Both the position numbers and the translations under genes were made by a program. This document shows, in pieces, positions 8,682 through 21,300 of a stretch of 64,000 nucleotides of DNA. Below the pieces are notes generated by a model that worked only from the letters and a program-made list of their open reading frames with translations, was not told where the DNA came from and did not search any database. Position 1 is the first letter of the stretch, and every line of letters starts with the position of its first letter. This DNA is from an uncultured bacterium (GTDB taxonomy: Bacteria > Myxococcota_A > Bradymonadia > UBA7976 > VGTA01): NCBI GenBank assembly GCA_943788935.1, contig CALSSE010000011.1, forward strand, positions 62,001 through 126,000. The letters are read 5' to 3'.

Positions 8682-10048
8682 AGAGATCCCTCGAGCTCTG
8701 GCCTTCTCTTCTGTGAGAGAGGTCTCACGTAGCTTAAGCGCCACCCTCTCTTTAGTCGACTCATAAGGTAGACCGCCTCATAGTCATTGACGCGCCGATG
8801 TGTATGACCCCAATGTTCGACGACTCCCACAACTCTCCATCGGTAATAAAATATTTCATGTTGGTCGGGCGAGCTGATCGCATCACTGTGTTTGAGAGAT
8901 CTCTTACTCTCATTGATCGCTTGAGTTACAAGGGGAGTGAGCTTTGACTGCACTTTGTTGCTTAATTCCAGTGGGATAACGTGGCTTACCTTGGCGCGGG
9001 CACCGCCTTGATCCCTTAGGATAAGGGCTTGATAAGTCGACTGAAAAACCTGATCAAGAAGCTCACCGTGGAGTATATTGCTCAGAGATTGGTAAGCGAG
9101 CTCATCACTCTCATGATCGAAAGCGGAATAGATCTTTCGATGTAAGGCTTTAAAACGATTTAAGTGTTCAACGGCGAGAGGAGCCTCATCTTGAAAGAAT
9201 GATATAATCCAAGCGCCCCATGACTGACCCTGAGGGATATGGGTAGCAGGCTTTTCGACAGACTTTGAGCCCTCTAGCATCTTCTCTTTAAGGCGCTTGA
9301 TATGAGTGGGTGATCTCCAGATGACCTCAGGTTCATGAGGGCGAAATGTGATCGGAGTGATCTGCTGCCGATCAATGATTAATCCTGGGGCTTCTTTATT
9401 GGTATGAAGCATTCTCTGAGGAGATCGATGACGCGGGGCGGTGGTCGGTTTTACGAACCATGCGTGATTCTGCCAGAGGAATCTAGCGCTCCGTACCTGT
9501 TCAAAATCATTAACAGGATAGGTAAATGTGGTGATGACCGCGTCTTGCTGACCGGAATGAAGCTCTACTGTGACCCCTTCCCATGTCTTAATATCTCTCT
9601 GGATCGCGAGGCTGTCTAACTCTCCCTTATGTCTGAGTATAAGGTCTATTTTACCGATCTCAGGAGAGACTTCTTGTGTATCAAATCGAGCAGAGAGGCC
9701 TCGTCGAATTTGTTTTGAGAGGGTGTTAAGTAATGCCTCTATGTTAGTCGGTATACGTTCAGATGAACGCCAATGACTAAATAATCGACGCCGATCACCA
9801 TTGGTATTAGCGAGTGAGCGATCTCTAGGTTGCAGATCATCGATCAGATCTAAGGGGATCCCTAACGTTCCTTTTGCTTGGTCTCCGCTTAAATCATAGG
9901 TGATAAACAAGACGATTTCTTGACCGCGCCAAGCGTGAGCTGAAACCACGCTCACCGAGAGTAAGTGATATATGACTGAGCTCAGTAAGACCCCATATCT
10001 GATGGGACTTAAGAGAGAGAGGTGATCATAAAGACTAAATAGACTCAT
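8678..10048 (-). CDS. Exported protein of unknown function, partner of ABC transporter
   Basis: A 456-residue protein that I do not recognise. Its N-terminus has a hydrophobic segment (YGVLLSSVIYHLLSVSVVSAHA) consistent with a signal peptide cleaved after AHA. The mature part is rich in charged residues, with alternating strand-like and helical stretches and no catalytic motif I can name. A Trp/Tyr-rich segment (FYYRWRVVGVVEHWGHTH, then RGWRLSYVRPL) near the C-terminus looks like a folded beta domain. Its stop overlaps the transporter start by 4 bp, so the two are almost certainly translated together. A periplasmic partner or substrate of the ATPase-permease is the simplest inference. It lies 25 bp downstream of another unknown gene. 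Confidence 0.7.
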   Translation of the reverse strand: MSLFSLYDHLSLLSPIRYGVLLSSVIYHLLSVSVVSAHAWRGQEIVLFITYDLSGDQAKGTLGIPLDLIDDLQPRDRSLANTNGDRRRLFSHWRSSERIPTNIEALLNTLSKQIRRGLSARFDTQEVSPEIGKIDLILRHKGELDSLAIQRDIKTWEGVTVELHSGQQDAVITTFTYPVNDFEQVRSARFLWQNHAWFVKPTTAPRHRSPQRMLHTNKEAPGLIIDRQQITPITFRPHEPEVIWRSPTHIKRLKEKMLEGSKSVEKPATHIPQGQSWGAWIISFFQDEAPLAVEHLNRFKALHRKIYSAFDHESDELAYQSLSNILHGELLDQVFQSTYQALILRDQGGARAKVSHVIPLELSNKVQSKLTPLVTQAINESKRSLKHSDAISSPDQHEIFYYRWRVVGVVEHWGHTHRRVNDYEAVYLMSRLKRGWRLSYVRPLSQKRRPELEGSL

Positions 10049-10073
10049 GGATAACGAGCATCAAAATAAACGC

Positions 10074-10694
10074 TCAAGGAGAGGGTTCAGTCTGCTTTGA
10101 GGGGCCTGGCTTTGAGTGGCTGTCATTAAGAGGTGAGCGCTCAAGTTGATGACTGATCGATGGAGGTTCAAAGCTAGAGGATATTTCAGTCTGTGGTGTT
10201 TCAGTCTGTGGTGTTTCAGTCTGTGGTGTTTCAGTCTGTGGTGTATGGCTTAAGTTTTTATTTTTAAGACGTCTCTCGTCTTCTTGACTGATCACTCCAG
10301 AATCGAGGAGAACCTCAAAAAAACGAGCGTTCAAACGATGCCAAACTGGATATTCTTCTTCATCTATCAGGGTTTTAGTAGTGCTTAACATGACAAAGGA
10401 GATCGCTCCCCACATATTGTGTTGAGGGCCAGCGACGGAGAGGAGCTCTTGGACGAAGTGGCGGCAAACCCTCATATAACCAGCATCATCGAAAGGGAGG
10501 ATCGTCCTATTAAGGAACTCGACCATCTCATAATTTGATTTGATCGCAAATTCTCTATTTTGGCCAAGATTAGTGAGGAGATGTACACACTTTTCAGTAA
10601 GCTCCGGAGGACTTAAATTGATTTGGCGGTGAAATTTAGGCGCGTTAATAATCCCAGAGATTAGGTGTAAGGCGCTCATGCTAGGGTGATCCAT
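10074..10694 (-). CDS. Hypothetical protein with TPQTE pentapeptide repeat
   Basis: A 206-residue cytoplasmic-looking protein of unknown function. Residues 1-~150 appear mostly alpha-helical with two conserved-looking Cys (KCVHLL and VCRHFV). The C-terminal ~55 residues are disordered: four copies of TPQTE followed by a Ser/Pro-rich tail. The ATG at 10694 is preferred over the in-frame ATG at 10718 because GAGGAA lies 8 nt before it. It is the first gene of the minus-strand set with the exported protein and ABC transporter (25 bp gap). No homologue comes to mind. Confidence 0.65.
   Translation of the reverse strand: MDHPSMSALHLISGIINAPKFHRQINLSPPELTEKCVHLLTNLGQNREFAIKSNYEMVEFLNRTILPFDDAGYMRVCRHFVQELLSVAGPQHNMWGAISFVMLSTTKTLIDEEEYPVWHRLNARFFEVLLDSGVISQEDERRLKNKNLSHTPQTETPQTETPQTETPQTEISSSFEPPSISHQLERSPLNDSHSKPGPSKQTEPSP
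10186..10245 (+). repeat. 15-bp tandem repeat, 4 copies, inside a gene
   Basis: Four near-identical copies of TCAGTCTGTGGTGTT (the last ends in A), encoding on the minus strand the TPQTE repeats of the hypothetical protein. Copy-number change would be in-frame. Confidence 0.95.
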
Positions 10695-10701
10695 GTGTTC
10701 A

Positions 10702-10707
10702 TTCCTC
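10702..10707 (-). promoter_or_regulatory. Ribosome binding site deciding the start at 10694
   Basis: On the minus strand GAGGAA stands 8 nt before the ATG at 10694. The upstream in-frame ATG at 10718 has no comparable site. Confidence 0.65.
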
Positions 10708-10970
10708 ACTTCGCCCATCTTAGGTACTCATGTTGTTTGGGTTATGAGATCTATTATTCGATAAGCTAAGTGTGCTAACTTCGCAAGCGATAAGCGCCCT
10801 TATCGCTTATGGATACTCGATCAGTCTATGCTGAAGCTCTCTTTAAGAGAAGTCGTTCTCTAGGAGCAGAGGACCTAAAATGAGCTCTATTGAAGTTCAT
10901 TGGTCACTTTTTATACTCATAATCAGTTATACCAATACACACCATATCCTGTGCAGACTTTGAGTGTTAA

Positions 10971-10976
10971 GAGGAG
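10971..10976 (+). promoter_or_regulatory. Ribosome binding site for the M23 peptidase gene
   Basis: GAGGAG lies 4 nt before the ATG at 10981. The longer in-frame TTG start at 10900 has no such site. Confidence 0.65.
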
Positions 10977-10980
10977 AGAC

Positions 10981-11616
10981 ATGGTGAATATTACAGAAGG
11001 CTTTCATCGAGTGATCGACTTGCCAAGTACCTACCAAGTACTCGATCTCACTGAGACGCTCCCTCGCTCTTTTGAGGCAGCTATATACACTATTGGCAAG
11101 TATAATGAGCGCCGAAAAAATCTCTATCAATTTGGACTTTTTGAGAGTGAGACTGACCCTCGTATCGTACATATGGGGATTGATATAGGAGCGCCGGTTC
11201 TATCATCTGTATATAGCTTTGATACGGGGGTTATTATCGCCCAAGGAGCGCTCCCCGCTTCCGGAGATTACGGACACAGTATCGTCATCGAATACGTGTG
11301 GCGATCAGCAGAGCCTCTCCGTGGGCGTATGTCTAAAATTATCGCAGGTCAACGATATTGGGCACTCTACGGCCACCTCAGCGCTTCTTCCATATTTACT
11401 CACCAACTTGGAGATCATATCGAGAGAGGTCAAAGGATTGGTGAACTAGGAGAGAGCGCTGAGAATGGAGGTTGGCCGCCTCATCTACACTTTCAATTAT
11501 CGCTTCAACGACCTCAAACCCATGATATGCCTGGCGTGGTGAGTGAGAGAGAGCGAGAGAGCGCTTTAGACCTATATCCAGACCCTCGTCAGGTTTTAGG
11601 TTCATTATATACCTAA
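10981..11616 (+). CDS. M23-family metallopeptidase-like protein, no signal peptide
   Basis: A 211-residue LytM/M23 domain protein. Zinc ligands are visible as H64-x3-D68 (HMGID) and the second His of HLH (168-170). The catalytic-site His is in YGHL (H132). These are arranged as in peptidoglycan endopeptidases, and the segment ENGGWPPHLHFQL closes the fold. The pattern most resembles the M23 module fused to class III aminotransferases in other bacteria, here standing alone. No signal peptide or membrane helix is present with the chosen start, which is unusual for a cell-wall hydrolase, so a cytoplasmic or non-peptidoglycan role cannot be excluded. It is followed 36 bp later by ruvA. Confidence 0.85.
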   Translation: MVNITEGFHRVIDLPSTYQVLDLTETLPRSFEAAIYTIGKYNERRKNLYQFGLFESETDPRIVHMGIDIGAPVLSSVYSFDTGVIIAQGALPASGDYGHSIVIEYVWRSAEPLRGRMSKIIAGQRYWALYGHLSASSIFTHQLGDHIERGQRIGELGESAENGGWPPHLHFQLSLQRPQTHDMPGVVSERERESALDLYPDPRQVLGSLYT

Positions 11617-11652
11617 TCAAGAAACATGCCTCTCGGAGAGGGAAATACGAAT

Positions 11653-12240
11653 ATGATCGGCTATTTAAAAGGAGAGATCGCGTTAAGAAGCGCTGAGGTA
11701 GTGATACTCGATGTACAAGGAGTCGGTTACGAATTACGTTGCCCGCTAACCACTATTGAGCGATTGCCTAATGAGGGTGAGCCTTGCTCAGTTTTTGTAA
11801 AGACTCATGTTCGTGAAGATCAAATCACGCTCTTTGGGTTTAGCAGTCTGAAGCAACGGAAATTATTTGAGTACCTCACCTCAGTGTCGGGGGTTGGTCC
11901 TCGACTCGCTCTCGCCTGCTTGAGCGGGATGGATGAAGATGAGCTTGTGAGAGCGGTCATTCAAGGAGAGGCGAAGCGATTATCAACGGTACCGGGAATT
12001 GGGAAACGAACCGCCGAGAGAATTATTTTAGACCTCAGACCTAAGTTTGAAAAGAGCTATGCTCTCTCTGAGTCCTCTCCTGATACGAACCCTATACTCG
12101 AAGATCTGAAGAGCGCGCTGATGAATCTCAACTATCCTCAAAAACAAGTAGATGAGTACATCGGAGAGGTAACATCTCAAGCGGCCTCTATGAGCTTTGA
12201 TGAGCTTCTTAGAGGAGCGATCACGAGGTTCGCTTTTTAA
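11653..12240 (+). CDS. ruvA: Holliday junction branch migration protein RuvA
   Basis: A 195-residue RuvA, the tetrameric junction-binding subunit that loads the RuvB motor onto Holliday junctions. The OB-fold domain starts MIGYLKGEIALRS and includes VKTHVREDQITLFGF. The helix-hairpin-helix pair is seen in SVSGVGPRLALACL and STVPGIGKRTAERIILDL. The C-terminal RuvB-interacting helix bundle (ILEDLKSALMNLNYP to the end) is intact. The ATG at 11653, preceded by GGAGAGGG, gives the canonical family start; the in-frame ATG at 11626 would add nine unusual residues. ruvB and ruvC are not next to it in this window. Confidence 0.96.
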   Translation: MIGYLKGEIALRSAEVVILDVQGVGYELRCPLTTIERLPNEGEPCSVFVKTHVREDQITLFGFSSLKQRKLFEYLTSVSGVGPRLALACLSGMDEDELVRAVIQGEAKRLSTVPGIGKRTAERIILDLRPKFEKSYALSESSPDTNPILEDLKSALMNLNYPQKQVDEYIGEVTSQAASMSFDELLRGAITRFAF

Positions 12241-12355
12241 GCTCCATCTCCAAAATATCTAAAGCGAATTCATTGCCTTTCCGAATAGCTTAAAGCATAT
12301 ATAGAGAGATTAAATTTGTACTTTTAAAAAGCGATATGAGAGTCGAGAGCTGATT

Positions 12356-15300
12356 ATGCCTTCATTAGACTTTGTAAAGACTGTTGATATTAGTGACTTA
12401 GTTGACAATTTAGGACGTCAACGAAGTAGGGTGCGTATTTCAGTCTTTAGAGCGCTACTCGGATCCATATTAGTAGCGCTGATGGTGCATTCTTCGCTGG
12501 GATATGCTCAGATATCGGTGTGTGGTGATGGTGTGGTAGATCTTGGGGAAGATTGTGATGACGGTAATAGCATAGGGTTCGATACCTGTAACAATAGCTG
12601 CGTACAAGGTCTAGACATAGAGCTGATCTCCATCCCAGGAGGTAATTATTTGATGGGGAGTGATGTGGGAGAGAAAGACGAGAGGCCTGAGCACCTCGTT
12701 AAGCTCCAAGATAACTTTCTATTCTCTAGGACCGAGGTGACCCATAAGCAATATAAAGCCTGTGTCAATGCAGGGGATTGTTCTAGTCCCGCTATAGGAA
12801 ACGGTTGTGTATGGGGAACGGCCGATTCAGAAGAGCTCCCGATTAATTGTGTTAACTGGAAACAAGCCAATGAGTTCGCACAGTTTGTGGGCTTGCGTCT
12901 GCCCACAGAAGCGGAGTGGGAGTATGTCGCTTCGAGCGGTGATGAGCGAAGATACCCTTGGGGTAATGATGAACCTACTTGTGATTTTATGGTGCTTCAA
13001 TCTTGCACACAGCTTGCTCAGCCAGTCTGTGAGTCTGAAGCTGTCCCTCGCTTGGATCAAATCCCTACCCAGCGATTCCCTATCTGTGATCTAGTCGGTA
13101 ACGTTGCAGAATGGGTTGAAGACAACTACTCAACAAGCTATGTCGGAGCCTCTCAAACAGGCATCCCTTTTGTCACAACAAATCGGCGCCTTAAGCATTA
13201 TCGAGTACTAAGAGGAGGAGCGTGGTTCTCTAACCCTATTCAGTTTCGAGTTACCGACCGTTATGCGCGCATCTATTTAACTCAGACTCCTGATACAGGC
13301 ATTCGCCTCGCCAAGTCTACGCTATGTGGTAACAACCAGCTTAATCAGGACTTTGATGGTGACAATATTCCCGATCCTCAACATCCTGATTACGAAGAGT
13401 GTGATGACGGGAACCTCATCAATAGCGATGGTTGCGACTCTAACTGCACGGTGACTGCCTGTGGGAATGGGATCGTCAATAAAGATTTTGATCAAGACGG
13501 GCAGCCAGATCAGTTACACCCAGATTTTGAGTACTGTGATCTTCGGCCAGTAAATGGTCGAGCTTGCCTCGCAAACTGCACCATCGATGCTTGTGGTGAC
13601 GGGATCATTCAGGCCGAATTCGGTGAAGAGTGCGACGACGCTGACAACAACAGCGATGATCTCCCAAATGCTTGTCGCGTAGGCTGTCGCTTCGCCGCCT
13701 GCGGTGATGGAGTGATCGATGATGGTGAAGAGTGTGATGACGGCTTAGGTAACAGCGATGTCGATCCCAACGCTTGTCGAACCGATTGTACTAATCCGAT
13801 CTGCGGCGATGGAGTGATCGACGATGGTGAGGGCTGTGATGACGCACAAGATAATAGTGATGTGAACGCCGATGCTTGCCGAACGACCTGTGTGCCACCT
13901 TCGTGTGGTGATAACGTCACCGATAGCGGTGAGGGCTGTGATGATGGTGTGGATAACAGTAATCTCGCCGCTGATGCCTGCCGACTTAACTGTCAGCCTC
14001 CAGGCTGTGGTGATGCCGTCACCGATGACGGCGAAGACTGCGATGATGGCGATGGGGTAGACAGCAACTTATGCCGAAATAACTGTGAGATCGCCATCTG
14101 CGGTGATGGGGTGAGACGGACTGATATCGTGCCTGGTAACCCTGACTATGAGTCTTGTGATGACGCTAATAATGATAATAAAGATGGCTGCGCTAATGGG
14201 TGTCAGATCTCGTTTTGCGGTGATGGAATCATTCGTAACAGCGATGTTGGCCCTGGTGAGCCGGGGTTTGAGACCTGTGACGATGGAGGTGACGATGATG
14301 ATGATGGATGTAACTCAGGGTGCACGATTGAGGTAGACTTTACCTGCTTAGATGAGCCCTCGGTATGCTTCCCTGATGCCGATCAAGATCAAATAGATGA
14401 CACTATCGATAATTGTCTTGGTGTCGTGAACCCGGATCAGGATGACGCTGATAACGATGGCGTGGGTGACCTCTGCGATAACTGCGTAATCAACGCTAAT
14501 CCTGATCAGCTCAACACCGACCTCAGTCTAGAACAACAAAATGGGGTTACAGTTGGAGATGTCCTCGGCGATGTCTGTGATGATGATATCGATAATGATG
14601 GGATCATTAACATCGATGATAATGATGAGTTTGATCCATTCAGTTGTTCTGATATTGACTTAGATACCTGCGATGATTGCTCCATTTTAGCACAACAGGA
14701 CATCACTAATGACGGGGATGACCTCAACGATGGAGACACTCTGTGCAATGCAGGAGATCTAGACGATGACGGAGATGGGTTTAGTGATATTGACGAAGGG
14801 ATATGCAACACCAACCCACTCGTCGCCGGAGATCTACCGATCGATACAGATAGTGATGGACTCTGCAACAATGGTGTAGATGATGATGATGACAATGATG
14901 GACTCACTGATGTTCAAGAGCAAGCGATCGGCACCGACCCTCTAGATCAAGACACTGATGACGATAATAACATTGATAGCGCTGATAACTGTCCGCTCGT
15001 AGCCAATGAGAATCAGCTCAACACAGACGAAGATCTAGCGGCGTTAGGGAACGCTTTGATTGTCGGTGATTCGCTCGGTGATGCATGCGATGACAATGAC
15101 GACAATGACCTCCTCACCGATCTAGAGGAGGACATCAATAATAATCAAGCCTTCGACGTGAACACGGAGCCTGACCCTAAAAATCCAGACACCGACAATG
15201 ATGGTGTCTTGGATGGCCAAGATAACTGCATCCTAGTCAATAATGGAGACCAACAAAACACTGACGCTGATTTAGAGGCCAATAATAACCCCCTAGTCGT

Positions 15301-18300
15301 CGGAGATGGCCTAGGTGATGCCTGTGATGATGATGACGATAACGATGGCTTGGATGATAATGTCGAGCTCAACACTACCCTCACCAGTATCTTTGACCCC
15401 GATCACGACGGTGATGGTGTTCGAGATGACAGCGACAATTGCCCGCTGAACATTAACCCGGGACAAGAGAATAGAGACCAAGAGCTCAGCGATCTAGGGA
15501 TCGCTCTCGCTGCGCCCGATGGACTTGGTGACGCCTGTGACACTGATGATGATAACGATACCGTAGATGATTTCGATGACAACGACTCTCAAGACCCCTT
15601 TAAGTGTCAAGATACTGATAATGATACCTGTGATGACTGTAGCCGAGAGGCTTCACCTAACATCACTAATGACGGGGATGACCTCAACGATGGAGACACT
15701 CTGTGCAACGCAGGAGACCTAGACGATGATGGTGATGGATTTAGTGATATCGATGAGGGGGTCTGTAACACCAACCCGCTCTCTTCATTAGATGCGCCTA
15801 TAGACACCGATGGTGATGGACTCTGTAATAACGGAGTTGATGATGATGATGATGATGACGGGCTCTCAGATATCGAAGAAGGACAGATTGGCACCAACCC
15901 TCTTGATGAAGACACCGATAATGATAACAGCATCGATAGCGTCGATAACTGTCCTCTGACTCATAATATAAATCAGCTCAATACCGACGCCGATCTCGCC
16001 GCAATAGGCGGTGCTCTCGTACAGGGTGATGCACTCGGGGACGCTTGTGATGATAATGATGATAACGATCTCCTCACCGACGCTGAGGAGGATGAGAACA
16101 ATAATCTGATTTTCGATAATGGCTCAGAGCCAAACCCTAAAGACCCTGACACCGATGATGATGGCGTCTTGGATGGTGTCGACAACTGTATCTTAGCCAA
16201 TAATGGCGATCAGCAAAATACAGACGCTGAGCTTGAGGCTGCTGGCAGTAATCTTGTTGTTGGTGATGAGCTCGGCGACGCTTGTGACACAGATGCAGAT
16301 AATGATGGCCTCTCTGATGATGCTGAATTCTTAATCACCTCCACCGATCCCTTCGACCCGGACTCTGATGATGATGGTCATAGAGATGATGTAGATAATT
16401 GCCCGATTAACAGCAATCCAGGTCAAGAGAATCGAGATCAAGAGCTGAATAACCTTGGCGTCGATGTCCCGGCCGATAATTTAGGTGACCTGTGTGATAC
16501 TGATGACGACAACGACACTGTTGACGATATCGATGACATCGACTCTCAGAACCCATTCCGGTGCCAAGATTTAGATAATGACACTTGCGATGATTGTAGT
16601 CAGAACGCTCGCCCCGACATCCTTAATGACGGCGCTAATACCGACACCGACAACCTCTGTGATGCCGGCGATCCTGATGATGATAATGACGGCTTCTCTG
16701 ATACCGATGAGGGGATTTGCCAGACTAATCCGTTAAACATTGCTGACGCGCCCTTGGATACGGACGAGGATGGTCTCTGCGATAATGGCGTTGATAATGA
16801 TGATGACAACGACACCCTTCTTGACACTGTGGAGACTCAGAGGGGCACAGATCCGCAAGACCCGGATACCGATAACGACAATGTTAGAGATGATGAGGAT
16901 AATTGTCCGCTAACCTCAAATTCCAATCAAGCAAACACTGACGCTAATCTCGCCGCTCAGCCGGGCTCTCTCGTTCAGGGAGACGCTCTCGGAGATGCCT
17001 GTGACGACAATGATGACAATGACCTCCTCTCTGATGATGAGGAAGATGAAAATAATAATTTAGTTTATGATGATGGAGCAGAGCCTGATCCTAGAAATCC
17101 TGACACCGATGATGATGGGGTGCTCGATGGGGCCGATAACTGCCTCTTAGTGAGCAACCAAGATCAACAAAACACTGACCAAGAGCTCTTTAATTCAGGA
17201 GAGCGAGGGATCGTAGGTGACGCCTTTGGTGACGCCTGTGACTCCGATGATGATAACGATGGACTCACCGACAGCGCAGAGCTCAGCGTAATCGGGACTA
17301 GTCCCTTCGACCCCGATCATGATGATGATGGGGTGTTAGACAATATCGATAACTGTCCTCTTATCTTTAATGACCAGACAAACACCGATAAAGACCTCGA
17401 AGCTAACCCATTTATCCCCATCGTTGGCGACAACCTAGGTGATGCCTGCGATACTGATGACGACAATGACACCGTTGATGATATCGATGATGTTAACTCC
17501 CAAAATCCTTTCCGTTGTGAAGACGCTGATAGTGACACATGCGATGATTGTTCACAGCTCGCTCGTCCCGATATCACTAACGATGGTGAGAATACCGACA
17601 GTGATATCCTCTGTGATGCTGGGGATCCGGATGATGATGGTGATGGCTTCACTGATATTGATGAGGGGATCTGTGGGACCAATCCCAAAAATATCGCTGA
17701 TCAGCCACTCGATACCGATGATGATGGTTTCTGTGATGAAGGTGTAGACCCTGATGATGACAATGACACCATCCTCGACGCCAATGAAGACATCAATGGC
17801 AATGGGGTTCGTGACGGAGATGAAACTGACCCTAGGCTCGCTGATACCGATGGAGATGGGAGCAATGATAATGAGGATAACTGTCCTATCATCGCCAACT
17901 CCAATCAGCTAAATACTGACGCTGATAGAGCGAATGATCCAAACCCTCTCGTTCAAGGTGATGAGCTTGGAGATGCCTGTGATCCAAATGATGACAATGA
18001 TGGTCTCACCGATGAGGAAGAGGACCTTAATGGCAATGGGTTCTTCGATGGGGCAGAGATCACTAGCTTAAAAGATCCAGACACCGATGGGGACTTTGTG
18101 ATCGATGGATCAGACAACTGCCCCACAGTACTTAACGCAGACCAAGAGAACACTGATCAAGAGCTCGTCGATGGGGGAGAGACCCTGATCGTTGGTGACT
18201 CTCTAGGGAATGCCTGTGACGATGACGATGATAATGATGGTCTCCTCGATGTAGAAGAAGTAGGAGTGACCGATATCAGTGACCCTGATAGTGATAATGA

Positions 18301-21300
18301 CTTGATCATCGATGGAGATGACAATTGTCCCTTGATCGCCAATAATAATCAGAAAAACACCGACGCCGAGCTCGACGCGATCCCGGGATCACCGATCGTC
18401 GCTGATGGCTTGGGAGATGCCTGTGATGAGGATGATGATAATGATACCGTTGATGATATCGATGACTCAGATGCGCTCAACCCCTTCATCTGTTCAGATA
18501 TAGAGAATGATGGCTGTGATGACTGTTCACAGCTCGCTCGCCCTGACATCTTCAATGACGGGGCCGATCTCGATGGAGATAACCTCTGTGACGCTTCTGA
18601 TCCTGATGATGATGATGATCAGTTCTCTGATACAGATGAGGATATTTGCGGGACAGATAGCCGAAACCGTTTCAGCGTCCCCTTAGACACAGATAATGAT
18701 GGCCTCTGTGATAACGGTGTAGACAATGATGATGATAACGACACCCTTCTAGATATCGAAGAGGATCCAGATAGCGATGGCGTTGATCTTGGAGAGACGA
18801 ACTCTAAGCTCGCAGATTCAGACAGCGACGGAGTGAGAGATGACACTGACAATTGTCCAGTGAACCATAACTCAGATCAGCTTAATACAGACGCTAACCT
18901 CGAGCTTCAGCCTGGCGCTTTGGTGCAGGGAGACTCTTTGGGCGATGCCTGCGATCCAAACGATGACAACGATCTCCTCACCGATATTCAAGAGGACACT
19001 AACAATAACGGAGTTCATAACGTAGGAGAGACTAACCTCAAAGATCCAGATACCGATGATGATGGGGTCTTAGACGGGGTGGATAACTGTCCATTTGATT
19101 CTAACGCAGACCAAGAGAACACTGACCTACAGCTCGGCCAAGACCCGAACTCGGGAGTGGTCGGTGATAGCTTGGGGGATTCTTGTGATGATGATGACGA
19201 TAACGATAACCTCACCGACGCAGAAGAGGTGGTTCTCGGGACTTTGATCAATGACCCTGACAGCGATAATGACGGTCATTTAGATGATGACGACAATTGT
19301 CCAACCGTGAATAATTTCAATCAGAGTGATAACGATCTCGATGGTCTCGGTGATGCTTGTGATAGCGACGATGATAATGACACCGTCTCTGATGACCTCG
19401 ATGTCAATCCAACCGATGAGTCTCGCTGCCAAGACAACGATGGCGATGGTTGTGATGACTGCTCTGTCCTAGATCGTCCTAACGTCAATAACGATGGAGA
19501 GGACACCGATGGCGACGGGATTTGTAACGTCGGTGACCCTGATGATGATGGGGACAGCTTCTCTGATCAACATGAGATCGTATGTGGCAGCAATCCGCTC
19601 TTAAATAACGAACGACCCACTGATACGGATGGCGACGGTCTTTGTGATAATGGCATCGATAGCGATGATGACAATGACACGCTCCCTGACCTCCAAGAAG
19701 ATCCCAATAACTTTGGAGTGCTCGATCCAGGGGAGACGAATCCGCTTGACCCTGACACTGATGATGACGGCGTTCGCGATGATGATGATAATTGTCCACG
19801 TATTCAAAATGCTAATCAGCTCAACACCGATGCTAACCTAGAGCAACAGGCCAACTCCTTGGTCACCGGCGACTCGCTGGGAGATGCTTGTGACAACGAT
19901 GATGACAACGATCAACTCGATGACGATGAAGAGGACCTCGACGGAGATGGTCAGTTAGATCTAGGAGAGACCCGCCCCTTAGATCCTGATACCGATGATG
20001 ATAATATCATTGATGGCGCTGATAATTGCCCTAGAACAGTTAACCCCGATCAAGCAGATAATGACCTCAATGATGGTGTTGATGGCGGGGACGCTTGCGA
20101 TGATGATGACGACAATGATGGCATCCCTGATGGGATTGAAATCAGTAATCAAACAGACCCCTTCAACGCCAATACTGATGGAGATAATTTCGATGATGGC
20201 GATGATAACTGTCCAAGAGTCGTCAATAATACTCAGAGTGATACCGATGGAGATGGAGATGGTAACGCTTGTGATGATGATGATGATGGCGACACTGTAC
20301 TAGATAATGATGATATCAACCCTCTCGATTCATCCGTTTGCTCCGATAATGACAATGATCAGTGTGATGATTGCGCGATCGAGAATAGCCCAAATGTCAA
20401 CAATGATGGATTCGACGCAGATGGCGATGGACTCTGTGACAACGGAGACGATGATGTCGATGATGACGGTTTCTCCAATGACGATGAGATTCGCTGTGGA
20501 TCTGACCCTGACAACGCAGGGTCGCTCCCTCTAGATACGGATGGTGATGGGTTCTGTGATAATGGAGTGGACACTGATGATGATAATGACGGACTCAGTG
20601 ATGTAGAGGAAGACACCGATGGTAACGGGGTATTTAACTTAGGTGACGCTAGTAACCTTCGGGACAGTGACAGCGATGACGATGGCTTCACTGATGATAT
20701 TGATAACTGTCGACTAGACGCGAACCCCAACCAAACTAACACTGACCTGACGCTCGCTAACCAACCTGGCGCCTTAGTGCAGGGGGATCAACTCGGTGAT
20801 GCTTGTGATCCTGATATTGATAATGATGGTCTCAGTAATCAAGTAGAGGACACTAATGGTAACGGACAGTTTGACGCTGCTAGTGAGCTCACCAATCTCC
20901 GCGACCCCGATACCGATAATGATGGTGACATCGACAGCGCTGATAACTGTCCAAACGTCTCTAACGGTAATCAGCTTAACAGCGATGGCGCAAACGATGG
21001 TGGTAATGCTTGTGACCTTGATGATGACAATGATGGGCTCTCCGACATTGAAGAGGGGCAGATCGGTACCAACTCGACCCTCAGAAATACTGACGGGGAC
21101 ACCCATGATGATGGGGACGACAACTGCCCGTTGACTCCTAATAATAATCAGTTAAACACCGATAAGGCGCTGGTAGAAGGCGGAGAGAACCGAATCCTCC
21201 CTGATGATCTCGGTGATGCCTGTGATCCCGATGATGACAATGATGGAGTCGGAGACCAACAAGACGCTAATTCTCTCGACCCGACGATCTGTAAAGATGA

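Noticed and set aside
8682..8744. Longer N-terminus for the ABC transporter from the ATG at 8744
   Set aside because: It would overlap the upstream gene by 67 bp; the GTG at 8681 has a GTGA overlap and a nearby GAGG.
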